From: Dyella sp. BiH032
Lineage (GTDB): Bacteria > Pseudomonadota > Gammaproteobacteria > Xanthomonadales > Rhodanobacteraceae
Assembly: GCF_031954525.1 (NCBI RefSeq)
Contig: NZ_CP134867.1
Location: 2,108,001 to 2,172,000, forward strand
Length of the DNA: 64,000 bases
Direction: 5' to 3'
Part shown: piece after piece, positions 45,647 through 53,900 of the stretch
How positions within the stretch are numbered: position 1 is the stretch's first letter
Layout of the letters: each line of letters starts with the position of its first letter
The notes under the pieces: generated by a model
The model's input: only the letters and a program-made list of their open reading frames with translations
The model's database searches: none
What the model was told of the DNA's origin: nothing
Position numbers and translations under genes: made by a program

Positions 45647-47419
45647 CTACGCCGCAAACTGCAGCCGCGCAAGCTCCGCATACAGTCCACCTTCCGCCAG
45701 CAGGCTCTCGTGCGTCCCCTGGGCCACGATCCGTCCACCATCCATTACCACGATGCGATCAGCACGCTGCACCGTGGCCAGGCGATGCGCGATCACCAGC
45801 GTGGTGCGTCCTTTCTCCAGCCGCTCCAGCGCCTGCTGGATGGCCGCTTCGGATTGCGCGTCCAGCGCCGAGGTTGCCTCGTCCAGCAGCAGCAGCGGCG
45901 CATCGCGCAGGATCGCGCGCGCGATCGCGACGCGCTGGCGCTGTCCGCCGGACAGGCGTACGCCGCGCTCGCCCAGTTCGGCGCCGTAGCCGCCGTCCAG
46001 GGCGCTGACGAATTCGTGCGCTTCGGCCGCGCGTGCGGCATCGCGTACTTCGTCGTCGCTGGCGTCCTGGCGGCCGAAGCGGATGTTGTCCGCCGCGGTG
46101 CCGCTGAAGATCACCGTCTCCTGCGGCACCAGCGCGATGGCGCCGCGCAGCTCGGGCAGCGCCAGCGTGCGCAGGTCCATGCCGTCGAGCGTGATGCGTC
46201 CGCTTTGCGGATCGTAGAAGCGCAGCAGCAGGGCGAACACGGTGCTCTTGCCCGCGCCCGATGGGCCGACCAGCGCCACTGTCTCGCCCGGCTGGATGCG
46301 CAGGTCGAAATCGTGCAACGCCGGCGCGTCGGGGCGCGAGGGATAGTGGAAGCCGACGTTCTCGAACCGCAGCGCGCCGCGCACCGGTTTCGGCAAGGAT
46401 GCCGGCTGCGCGGGGCTGGCCACTTCGGCCTTCTCGGCGAACAGTTCGCCGATGCGCTCCATCGCGCCGGCCGCGCGCAACACGTCGCCCCAGACCTCCG
46501 AGAGTCCGGCGACCGAACCGGCAGCGAAGATCGCATACAGGACGAACTGGCTGAGCAGGCCCGGCGTCAAGTCGCCCGCCAATACGTCGCGCGCGCCGAT
46601 CCATAGCACCAGCGTGATGGCGCCGAACATCAACACGATTACGGTGGCGGTGAGCAGGGCGCGCGTACCGATGCGTTTGCGTGCGGTGGCCAGCGCACGG
46701 GTGATGGCGCTGCCGTAGCGGGTGCTCTCGATGTCCTCGCGCGCGTAAGCCTTCACCGCGGGCGCGGCATTGAGCGTCTCGTTGGCGATGGCGGCCGCGT
46801 CGGCCAGCCGGTCCTGGCTGGCACGCGAGAGTTTGCGCACGCGGCGACCGAACACCAGGATCGGCAGCATCATCGCGGGGATCACCAGGGCGGTGAAGCC
46901 AGCCAGGCGCGGGATCGTCCACACCATGGCCACCACCGCGCCCGCCAGGGTCACCACGCTGCGCAGCGCGACCGAAATGCCGGAGCCGATCAGTGCCTGC
47001 ACCACTTCGGTGTCGGTGCCCAGCCGCGAGATCAGTTCACCCACGCGGCTGCGCTCGAAGAAACTTACGTCCAGGCGGATCACGTGCGTGTAGAGCTTCG
47101 AACGCATCGAAGCCAGCGCACGCTCGCCCAGGAGGGTGATGCAGAAATACCGCGCCGCGGTGGATGCGGCCAGCACCAGCGCCACGCCGAACAGCCCCAG
47201 GAAGGTCAGGTTGATGGTCGCCGCGCTCGCCGCGCCGAAGCCCTGGTCGATCATGTGCCGCACCGCCATAGGCAGCACCAGGGTGGAACCGGAGGAGATC
47301 GCCAGGAAGACCAGCCAGCCGATCGCCAGCCCCCGATGGGGCCTGAGGAAGGGCCAGAGCTGGCGCAGCGCGCCGAGGCGCCGTTGGGGAGTCGTGTCGT
47401 TCGCCTGTGATGCGCTCAT
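45647..47419 (-). CDS. ABC exporter, fused permease-ATPase (MsbA-like)
   Basis: 590 aa half-transporter from the ATG at 47419. Six membrane helices (about 20-310) precede the ATPase domain with Walker A GPSGAGKST (about 380), signature RLSGGQRQRVAIARA and Walker B LLLLDEATSALD, plus the H-loop IAHRLATVQ. Such homodimeric exporters move lipids, drugs or peptides outward; the sequence resembles the MsbA/BmrA-like group common as a second copy in xanthomonads. The substrate is unknown. No lpxK neighbour is present, which argues against the essential MsbA. Confidence 0.9.
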   Translation of the reverse strand: MSASQANDTTPQRRLGALRQLWPFLRPHRGLAIGWLVFLAISSGSTLVLPMAVRHMIDQGFGAASAATINLTFLGLFGVALVLAASTAARYFCITLLGERALASMRSKLYTHVIRLDVSFFERSRVGELISRLGTDTEVVQALIGSGISVALRSVVTLAGAVVAMVWTIPRLAGFTALVIPAMMLPILVFGRRVRKLSRASQDRLADAAAIANETLNAAPAVKAYAREDIESTRYGSAITRALATARKRIGTRALLTATVIVLMFGAITLVLWIGARDVLAGDLTPGLLSQFVLYAIFAAGSVAGLSEVWGDVLRAAGAMERIGELFAEKAEVASPAQPASLPKPVRGALRFENVGFHYPSRPDAPALHDFDLRIQPGETVALVGPSGAGKSTVFALLLRFYDPQSGRITLDGMDLRTLALPELRGAIALVPQETVIFSGTAADNIRFGRQDASDDEVRDAARAAEAHEFVSALDGGYGAELGERGVRLSGGQRQRVAIARAILRDAPLLLLDEATSALDAQSEAAIQQALERLEKGRTTLVIAHRLATVQRADRIVVMDGGRIVAQGTHESLLAEGGLYAELARLQFAA

Positions 47420-47507
47420 GGGGGTCGCCGCGGTCGGAATCCGTCCGAGATTGGGGGCCTCGACAGTTGATTCAATCACAGACCGGCGATGCGTGGCGCC
47501 ACGGCGG

Positions 47508-48614
47508 TCACGCCCCGGCCGATGTGGGCGCCAGCGCCGTGCGAGATTCGCGCCGGCCCTGCAGGCGATCGCGCAGACGCAGGAAGGGACCCTCCACCGT
47601 GTAATGCAGCAGCGCGCCGCCGGCCAGCGTGAACATGGCGTAGAGCGCGAAGGCGGCCACGCCCTGGACTTGCGGATGCGTGGCAAGCCAGCCCTGCACG
47701 GCATGGAACACCAGCTTGTGGCTGAGATAAAGGCTGTAGGAAACCAGCGCCAGCCATCCCGCGCCCGGCACGGGCCGGCTCAGCAGACAGGCCGGGCTTG
47801 TACACGCCGCGACCACCAGCGCCAGGCCCCACGACAGCAGCGGATAGCCGACGACCGAGGCCAGCAGGCCGGCGCGGTCCTGGAAAATCGCGATCGCGGC
47901 ACCGGTCATCGCCAGGCCGGCGAGCAACAGGAGGTTGGCTTTGGCCTGCAGCGATGCCCACAGGGCCGGGCGATACGCCTGGATGGTCGCGAGCACCACA
48001 CCCGCCAGCAGACCGTCCAGGCGGTTCCAGGTCGGGTAATAGATCACCTCGACGAACGGCCGGTCGCCCATGTGCAGCCACAGCCAAGCACGCAGCGCCA
48101 GGCCGCCGAGCAGCACGAGCAGGCAGGTGGCGACGGATGCTTTCGCCGAGCCGAGCTGCGCGAGCCACCAGGCCAGCAGCGGGAAGGCCAGATAGAAGTG
48201 CTCTTCCACGCACAGCGACCACACGTGCGAGAACGCCTGATTCTGCCGGTAGTCGATCAGGAAGTTGACGGTGTAGGTAAGGAACTGCCAGAGCGGCTGG
48301 ATGCCCGGCGCCTCGCGCGCAGCAGGCACGACGAAATAAACCATCAGTACCGCCAGGTAGGCCGGCACGGTGCGCATCAACCGGCGCGCGTAGAAGCGGC
48401 CGAAGGCGGGCGGACGTCCTTCGCTCAGCGGTTTCAGCCACTGCGCCCCGATCAGGTAGCCGCTCAACACGAAGAACAGGTCCACGCCCATCCAGCCGTT
48501 GTTCTCCAGCCAGGCGTACGAGTCGCCCAGGCCGCCGACCAGATAGGCATGGAACAGCATCACCCACACGATGGCGATGGCGCGCAGCAGATCTAGACCG
48601 GGCAGGCGGTGCAT
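47508..48614 (-). CDS. Membrane acyltransferase family 3 (OafA/YrhL-type)
   Basis: 368 aa integral membrane protein with about ten helices. The N-terminus GLDLLRAIAIVWVMLFHAYL contains the catalytic-type His of acyltransferase-3 proteins, followed by GVDLFFVLSGYLIGAQWL and RFYARRLMRTVPAYL. These enzymes transfer acetyl or other acyl groups to surface sugars such as O-antigen. No SGNH domain is fused. It lies 88 bp upstream of the ABC exporter on the same strand and could be in one transcript with it. The acceptor is unknown. Confidence 0.9.
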   Translation of the reverse strand: MHRLPGLDLLRAIAIVWVMLFHAYLVGGLGDSYAWLENNGWMGVDLFFVLSGYLIGAQWLKPLSEGRPPAFGRFYARRLMRTVPAYLAVLMVYFVVPAAREAPGIQPLWQFLTYTVNFLIDYRQNQAFSHVWSLCVEEHFYLAFPLLAWWLAQLGSAKASVATCLLVLLGGLALRAWLWLHMGDRPFVEVIYYPTWNRLDGLLAGVVLATIQAYRPALWASLQAKANLLLLAGLAMTGAAIAIFQDRAGLLASVVGYPLLSWGLALVVAACTSPACLLSRPVPGAGWLALVSYSLYLSHKLVFHAVQGWLATHPQVQGVAAFALYAMFTLAGGALLHYTVEGPFLRLRDRLQGRRESRTALAPTSAGA

Positions 48615-48759
48615 GGCTTCCTCATTCCCTGGGGCGGCGCGGCCGGAGGCCGGCGCAAGGCGCGATTCTGGGAAGCCGGTGAGGTACCGGCAAGAAGGCT
48701 TCGTGGCGTTTTGCGGGCAATCGGCGAGCCGTTCGCCACGGCCGGCGAACCGTGTGCGA

Positions 48760-49356
48760 TCAGTCCAGTCGACGTGCCTCGGCGCGGCCGCGGGTAATGT
48801 CCACGATGCGTGCCTGCGCTTCCGCCACCTGGCTTTCCGGCAGGCTCAGCACGAGGTCGGCGCCATCCGCACCGAAGCGTTCCTCGTCGATGTGCGCGCC
48901 GGCATCCTTCATGCGGGCCTTCAGCAGCGCCAGTTCCGCGAAGTCGCAATGCAGTGCCAGCCGGGCCATCGCGACGATGGGCACCCGCTCGGCCGTGCGC
49001 AGGCACTCGGCGGCCGCGCCGCCGTAGGCGCGCACCAGGCCGCCGGCGCCGAGCTTCACGCCGCCGAACCAGCGCGTCACCACGACCACGGCGCGATCGA
49101 TGCCCTGGCCCTCGATCGCCTGCAGGATCGGCCGGCCGGCGGTGCCGCCGGGTTCGCCGTCGTCGTTGAAGCGGTAGTCCTGGCCGATGCGATAGGCCCA
49201 GCAATTGTGCGTGGCGGACGGATCGCTCACCTGCCGCACGAAGGCCAGCGCCTGCTCGGGCGATTCGACCGGCGCGGCCTGCGCGAGGAAGCGGCTCTTC
49301 TTGACCTCTTCGACGTGCTGGCACGGCCCCGCGAGGGTGTGGGCCGGTGCGCTCAT
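48760..49356 (-). CDS. IMPACT/YigZ family protein
   Basis: 198 aa. The N-terminal UPF0029 domain has EVKKSRFLAQAAPV, SDPSATHNCWAYRIG, DDGEPGGTAGRPIL and VVVTRWFGGVKLGAGGLVRAY, all diagnostic of YigZ/IMPACT proteins. A ferredoxin-like C-terminal domain (about 135-198) follows. Eukaryotic IMPACT restrains GCN2, and the bacterial role is unclear, perhaps in translation. The start codon overlaps the stop of the putative anti-sigma gene (ATGA at 49353-49356), an unexpected operon partner. Confidence 0.92.
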   Translation of the reverse strand: MSAPAHTLAGPCQHVEEVKKSRFLAQAAPVESPEQALAFVRQVSDPSATHNCWAYRIGQDYRFNDDGEPGGTAGRPILQAIEGQGIDRAVVVVTRWFGGVKLGAGGLVRAYGGAAAECLRTAERVPIVAMARLALHCDFAELALLKARMKDAGAHIDEERFGADGADLVLSLPESQVAEAQARIVDITRGRAEARRLD

Positions 49357-50183
49357 GGCGTGAGCAACTGCTCGCGCAGATCGTCGGGCAGGGGATAGTC
49401 CGGATGGTCACGATGGAAATCGGCGAGCCGCTGCCGCGCTTCCTCGCGATGACGTTCCGCGAAGAGGTGGCGGATCTTGTCCAGCTCCTGCGCGGGCGTG
49501 TCGGCGGCATTGCGCGCCGTGTCGGCCGGTGCGGGCGCCGCCGGCGCCATGGCGGGCGTGGCGGCTGCGATGCGCTGGGCGGGGGGCGCGCCCGCTGCCG
49601 GAGCGGGTCCGGGCGCGAATGCCGGCGCGGACTTCGGCGCCGCCATCGCGGGCGCCGCCTCGGTGGCATAGTCGGCCACGGGAGGCTGCTGCGCTTGGCT
49701 GAGGCGCTCGGCGAGGGGGGCATTGCCTGCGATCGTCTCCGGCTTGCGGAGCTTGGCCGCCATCGCACGCTGCGCGAGCACCGGTGCGGCAGCCGGCGGA
49801 GGCGGCATAGCCGCGTTGTCCGCTGCATTGGCGGCCAGCTGCCCGGTCGCGGCTTGGGCGGCAGAGGCGGCGGCCGGTACCGCGGCACTTTCGTGCACCG
49901 TCACCGCGGCAGGCGTCGCGGGCGGCGCGCTGGCCGGCATGTCGCGCATGCGCCAGCCCAGCCCCGCGGCAAGCACCAGCACCGCGGCGCTGCCCAGCGC
50001 CACCGGCCAGCGCGCGCGGCGTTTCGGGGTCGCCGGTACCGCGGCTTCCACTGCGCGCGCGGCGGCGCGCAGCACGGCCGCGTCGAGCGCGGGGCCGGGC
50101 TCTTTATGCGGCAGCTTGCGGTACAGCGCCGCCAGCTCGTCTTCGCCGGGCAGGTGTTCGTCGTCGGGGCGGTGCGTATTCAT
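49353..50183 (-). CDS. Putative anti-sigma factor, single-pass, Ala/Pro-rich
   Basis: 276 aa. A cytoplasmic N-terminus (about 1-60; DELAALYRKLPHKEPGPALD) precedes one membrane helix (about 63-78). A low-complexity Ala/Pro periplasmic region (about 84-225) follows, then a compact charged C-terminus (LDKIRHLFAERHREEARQRL, ending DYPLPDDLREQLLTP). No zinc-binding anti-sigma motif is visible. The function is inferred from the gene order ECF sigma, this gene, each overlapping by 4 bp, the standard layout for sigma/anti-sigma pairs. Confidence in the reading frame is high, in the role moderate. Confidence 0.72.
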   Translation of the reverse strand: MNTHRPDDEHLPGEDELAALYRKLPHKEPGPALDAAVLRAAARAVEAAVPATPKRRARWPVALGSAAVLVLAAGLGWRMRDMPASAPPATPAAVTVHESAAVPAAASAAQAATGQLAANAADNAAMPPPPAAAPVLAQRAMAAKLRKPETIAGNAPLAERLSQAQQPPVADYATEAAPAMAAPKSAPAFAPGPAPAAGAPPAQRIAAATPAMAPAAPAPADTARNAADTPAQELDKIRHLFAERHREEARQRLADFHRDHPDYPLPDDLREQLLTP

Positions 50184-50734
50184 TCGGCCAGCTGCTCGCG
50201 CAGTTTGTTCATGGCATAGCGCAGGCGGGACTTCACCGTCTCGCGGCCTACGCCGGTGACCTCGGCGATCTCCTCCAGGCTCAGCTCCTGTTCCAGGCGC
50301 AGCAGCACGGCAGCGCGCTGTTCGTCCGGCAATTGTTCGATGGCCATCTGCAGGCGGCGGCGCTGCTCGAAGTCCGACAGGGCGTGCTCGGGTTGCTCCT
50401 GCGCCGGCGCCTCCACCTGGGCCAGGGCCAGCTCGCCGGCCTCGCCATCGAGGGTGGGGCGCTTGCGGCGGTAGCTGTCCACCAGCAGGTTATGCGCGAT
50501 CTGCAGCATCCACGTCGTGAACTTGGCCTGCGGCTGGTAACGCTCGCGGGCGGCGATCACGCGACTCCAGGTTTCCTGGAACAGTTCGTCCGCCAGCGCC
50601 TGATCGTGGCAGGTACGCAGCAGGAAGCGGTAGAGGGTGCCGCGATGGCGCGCGTAGAGGGCCTCGAACGCAGCCAGGTCGCCCTGCGCGTAGGCCAGCA
50701 TCAGCGTCGCGTCCTCGTCCACCGCGGTATCCAT
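50180..50734 (-). CDS. ECF-type RNA polymerase sigma factor
   Basis: 184 aa from the ATG at 50734; a much longer in-frame extension to 52201 lies inside the hydrolase gene on the same strand and is rejected. Region 2 (about 10-85): LAAFEALYARHRGTLYRFLL, DELFQETWSRVI and FTTWMLQIAHNLLVDSYRRK. Region 4 (about 125-180): LPDEQRAAVLLRLEQELSLE and TGVGRETVKSRLRYAMNKL. It is a distinct second ECF factor besides RpoE. It probably responds to a signal sensed by the membrane protein encoded next. Confidence 0.93.
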   Translation of the reverse strand: MDTAVDEDATLMLAYAQGDLAAFEALYARHRGTLYRFLLRTCHDQALADELFQETWSRVIAARERYQPQAKFTTWMLQIAHNLLVDSYRRKRPTLDGEAGELALAQVEAPAQEQPEHALSDFEQRRRLQMAIEQLPDEQRAAVLLRLEQELSLEEIAEVTGVGRETVKSRLRYAMNKLREQLAE

Positions 50735-50886
50735 GGCGGGCGAGGGTAAGCGAAATCGGTCGCGGGCATAAGCGGGGGCGACGCGTGGGCGGGGATCGAC
50801 GATCGCGCGATGCATGCCTTCTGCAACGCAGGCGCAGCCGCGATGGGGTCGTCGCCGGCCACGAAGGCGGGGGAACGAACCGTATC

Positions 50887-52323
50887 TCAGCCGATCAGCG
50901 GGCCCGGATCGGTACGCCGGAAGTCCTCCGGCGCGAAGTTCTGCGTCAGGCGGAACACGCCTTCGTGCACTTTGCGCGGCAGCACCACGTCGAGCACCGT
51001 GGTCTGGTGCGGCCCCAGCGCGGCGAACAGGTCGTCCGCCGGATCCGTCGCGGCCGGTGCGTGATGCACCAGCCCCGCGAGGATGGTGGGCTGGATGCGC
51101 GCCGCGTACGGGCGACGGCCATCGGCCACAGGACGCAAGGTGCGGCGGCTGTTGGTCGGATCGGCCACGCGCGCGTCGCCGGCGAGCAGTGCATGGTTGA
51201 GAAAGAACGAGATCACATTGGGCGTGCGGCTGTTGGCCTGCCGGTCCTGCATGAAGCCGTGCGGCATCCAGTCCGGATTCGGTGGCGAACCGGCGGCGAA
51301 CAGGAAGCGCGTATCCAGCAGCGGTTCGCCGGCTTCGTCGCTCAGCCGGACGATCAGCAGGCTGCGCGGGTCGTGGATGTGCACGCGCGGCGGGAAGGGG
51401 CCCACCGGTTCGAGTTCCACCTTGTCGGCATCGCGTTGTGCGTTCTCCGCGTCGAAGGCGTCGCACAGCGCGGCGTAGCTTTCGCGATCCGCCACGCGCA
51501 GGCAGCGCAGCACTGCATCGACCGTCGCGGCCGGTGCCGCCGTCATGATGCCCTGCGCCTCGCCGGAGTGGGATGCTCCGGGAACCAGCTTGAACGCAGT
51601 GCGCGGCGCGCGCGTGAGATTCAGCGCGAGCACGTCGCTGTTCGCGCCGGCCTGATTGAGCGAAAGCACCGCGTGCGTCGCGTTGAGATTGGTCGCGGCG
51701 ATGCGCACCACGCCGTCGGAGCCGTCCTCGCCGGTGTAGCTGTTGATGTGGTCGTACATCGAGCGGTCCGGCCGGTCGCCGGCCAGCGCGAAGAGAAACT
51801 GTCCCCGTGCCGCGGGATCCGGACCGTGGATGTGGTCGACGTTGAGCGAAAGCGATTCGCGGCTGCCCAGTTCCAGCCAGTCGAGAATCCGCTGCCCGGG
51901 TTCCACGCCATCGAACCACGAGCGCAACCGCCCGAGCAGGCCCTTGCCCAGCTGCGCCAGCGCGGAGCCGAAATTGGCCGGCGCCAGCATGACCAGGTGC
52001 GTGAGCTTGATGGTGCTGTACGCACCGGGCCGGTCGCGCTGCGCGCGCAGCCACTCGCGCACCAGCGGACCGCCGGTGGAGTGGGTGATGCAGGCGAAGC
52101 TGGGCCCGGTGAGATGGAGATCGCGCAGCGCGTGATCGAAAGCGCGCACGAGGTCGGCCATGGTGACGGCGTCGTCGAAGCTCACGTATTTGGACAGCCA
52201 CAGGTCGGCGATCCGCAGGCCCATCCCCTGTGCGGCGGCCTGCTGTTGCAGGCGCGCGGGGAGGGCGCCGTAGGTCGAGGTGTTGGTGACGCTCCAGCCG
52301 TGGACGAAGACGAGGGTGGTCAT
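50887..52323 (-). CDS. Alpha/beta-hydrolase, lipase/esterase-like
   Basis: 478 aa, no signal peptide. The N-terminus TTLVFVHGWSVTNTSTYGAL has the HGW oxyanion strand. The nucleophile elbow is ITHSTGGPLV (about 97-106), where Thr replaces the first Gly of G-x-S-x-G. The catalytic His could be in GASHSGEAQG. The C-terminal 180 residues form an extra domain without a match I recognise (RVHIHDPRSLLIVRLSDEAG onward), ending in DFRRTDPGP. THSTGG elbows occur in PGAP1-like lipases and some type VI lipase effectors; no secretion genes are near. The upstream region is T/G-skewed with long A/T runs, then repeat copy 1. Confidence 0.8.
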   Translation of the reverse strand: MTTLVFVHGWSVTNTSTYGALPARLQQQAAAQGMGLRIADLWLSKYVSFDDAVTMADLVRAFDHALRDLHLTGPSFACITHSTGGPLVREWLRAQRDRPGAYSTIKLTHLVMLAPANFGSALAQLGKGLLGRLRSWFDGVEPGQRILDWLELGSRESLSLNVDHIHGPDPAARGQFLFALAGDRPDRSMYDHINSYTGEDGSDGVVRIAATNLNATHAVLSLNQAGANSDVLALNLTRAPRTAFKLVPGASHSGEAQGIMTAAPAATVDAVLRCLRVADRESYAALCDAFDAENAQRDADKVELEPVGPFPPRVHIHDPRSLLIVRLSDEAGEPLLDTRFLFAAGSPPNPDWMPHGFMQDRQANSRTPNVISFFLNHALLAGDARVADPTNSRRTLRPVADGRRPYAARIQPTILAGLVHHAPAATDPADDLFAALGPHQTTVLDVVLPRKVHEGVFRLTQNFAPEDFRRTDPGPLIG

Positions 52324-52523
52324 GGGCTTCGCTGTTTGGTTTTGGAGTGGGGGTTTTGTGGTTTGTAGGATGCCTGGTTGTTGTCGCTTGGGTTGCGACG
52401 GGTAGGGCTTTTTTTTGCTTTTTTTGGGTCTGGCGAGCCTGGTTTGTGTTGGCGGAGGGCGGCCCCGACGGGGCGAGCGTAGCGAGTTATCCGGTGGCGG
52501 TATCGCTTGGTCGTCGCGATATC

Positions 52524-52917
52524 GCCAGTCGTGTCTCGCCCCTGCCGGGGCGAGGGTTTCGCTCTCCTGCCGGAGAGCGAGTTACTTCTTCTTGCTTGCC
52601 CAAGAAGAAGTAACCAAGAAGAAGGGCACCCTGCGCGGCGCCCTCCGCAGCCTACGCTGCTGCGGGTGCGTTGAGGGCTGGCCGGGCTTTTCGATCGGGC
52701 ATCCATGCCCGAATCGAAAAGGCGGGGACGTCCTGTCCCCGCCCGCCTTCGGCGGCCTGATCGTCCAGCCCTCACCGCCGCGAAGGGAACCCGGAAGATC
52801 AAGAGCGTTACGGAGCGTCGCTTCGCTCGCTCTTGTTTTTGTTTTTGCTTGCCGCGGTACCGTACTTCTCCTTCTCCCCTCCGGGGAGAAGGCGGGATGA
52901 GGGGTGGGTGCTCGCGG
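52524..52917 (+). repeat. Structured intergenic repeat, copy 1
   Basis: First of three related elements of about 0.4 kb. Order of hairpins: CTCGCCCC/GGGGCGAG (52535-52554), TCGCTCTCC/GGAGAGCGA (52559-52580), a 14-bp stem GTTACTTCTTCTTG/CAAGAAGAAGTAAC (52581-52614), a closing helix TGAGGGCTGG (52672-52681) with CCAGCCCTCA (52765-52774) enclosing hairpins at 52687-52721 and 52721-52743, then CAAGAGCG/CGCTCTTG and the tail CCTTCTCCCC/GGGGAGAAGG. Reading frames across it are artefacts. The gap 52324-52952 contains otherwise only G/T-skewed DNA with runs of T near 52409-52427. Confidence 0.85.
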
Positions 52918-52952
52918 GAACGGTTGCCAGAGCGAGCTCTAAGAACGAAACC

Positions 52953-53699
52953 TCACCGCACCCTCGGCGCATTCCACCCCAGCGCGTTGTACACGTGATA
53001 CCGCGCGATCCCTACGTATTCATGCAGCGCCGCGTCCGCCACGGTGAAGTTCCACGACAGTGGGTAGAACGACCATAGCGGTTCGATCAGATCGCCTCGC
53101 ACGGCTTGCGGCTGGATGCCGAAGTGGGCGAAGTACAGCAGGCTGCGCCGCATGTGCAAGCCGGAGGTGATCAGGACGGTGTGCTGCGGGGCGTAGGTGT
53201 CCAGGATCGGCTTGCTGTACTGGGCGTTGTGCCAGGTGCTGAGGCTGCGGTCTTCCAGCAGCACATCGCCGGCGGGGACGCCGGCGCGGACCAGGGTGTC
53301 GCGGTAGACGGTGGCTTCCGGGGCGCCGTTGTGCAGGGCATCGCCGCCGCTCGCCAGCACTTTGCAATCGCCGCCGGCGGCATGGCAGGACTGGTATTGC
53401 GCGACGGCGGCCAGGATGCGGCCATTGGCGAAGAAACTCGGTTCCAGCGTGCCGTGGATGGGGTCGCGGAAGGTGCCTGCGCCGAGCAGCACGATCGCGT
53501 TGCGTGCCTGCCAGTGCGGCGCCGGCGTAGCTGCATAGTCGTCCTGCAGGCCGCGCATCAGCCATGCGGGTATCGGCCCGCAGCCGATGGCGGCGACGAG
53601 CAGCAGAGCCAGCACGAGGACGGCGCGCGTGGCGGCGGGGCGACGGCGCCGCAGCGCGAAGGCGAGCAGGCACAACAGCAGCAATACGGTTAGTGTCAT
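52953..53699 (-). CDS. YdcF/ElyC-like DUF218 membrane protein
   Basis: 248 aa. One N-terminal membrane segment (residues 1-17), a basic stretch (ALRRRRPAATR) and a second segment (about 27-50). A DUF218 domain follows (about 65-225) with NAIVLLGAGTF, ASGGDALHNGAPEATVYRD, EDRSLSTWHNAQYSKPIL and VLITSGLHMRRSLLYFAHFG. DUF218 proteins include ElyC/YdcF/SanA, linked to envelope polysaccharide metabolism; the enzymatic activity is not settled. It is divergent from the sugar porter gene 201 bp away. Confidence 0.88.
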   Translation of the reverse strand: MTLTVLLLLCLLAFALRRRRPAATRAVLVLALLLVAAIGCGPIPAWLMRGLQDDYAATPAPHWQARNAIVLLGAGTFRDPIHGTLEPSFFANGRILAAVAQYQSCHAAGGDCKVLASGGDALHNGAPEATVYRDTLVRAGVPAGDVLLEDRSLSTWHNAQYSKPILDTYAPQHTVLITSGLHMRRSLLYFAHFGIQPQAVRGDLIEPLWSFYPLSWNFTVADAALHEYVGIARYHVYNALGWNAPRVR

Positions 53700-53900
53700 C
53701 GTCTGCGTCCAGGCTGGGGCAAAGGGGGAAGCTTAACCTGCGCCGCGCACATCGCGGCGGAGCGCATGGCCACTCGCGTGGCATGCGAAACGTGTTGCTT
53801 AGCAGCACGAGCTGCATACGTATTCATCCGCCGACGGCCCGGACGCAACGCAGAATCGGCCGACTTTTTTTCAACGCACGGCACGGGGAGAGCCGCACGC

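Noticed and set aside
50735..52201. Long in-frame N-terminal extension of the ECF sigma factor
   Set aside because: The extension overlaps the hydrolase gene on the same strand in a different frame and is low-complexity. The sigma factor has a normal start at 50734.
52347..52998. Small hypothetical proteins within the 0.4-kb repeats (for example VTKKKG-containing frames)
   Set aside because: Frame lengths differ between copies. Substitutions follow base pairing, not codons, and an insertion shifts the frame in copy 2. These are repeat-derived artefacts.
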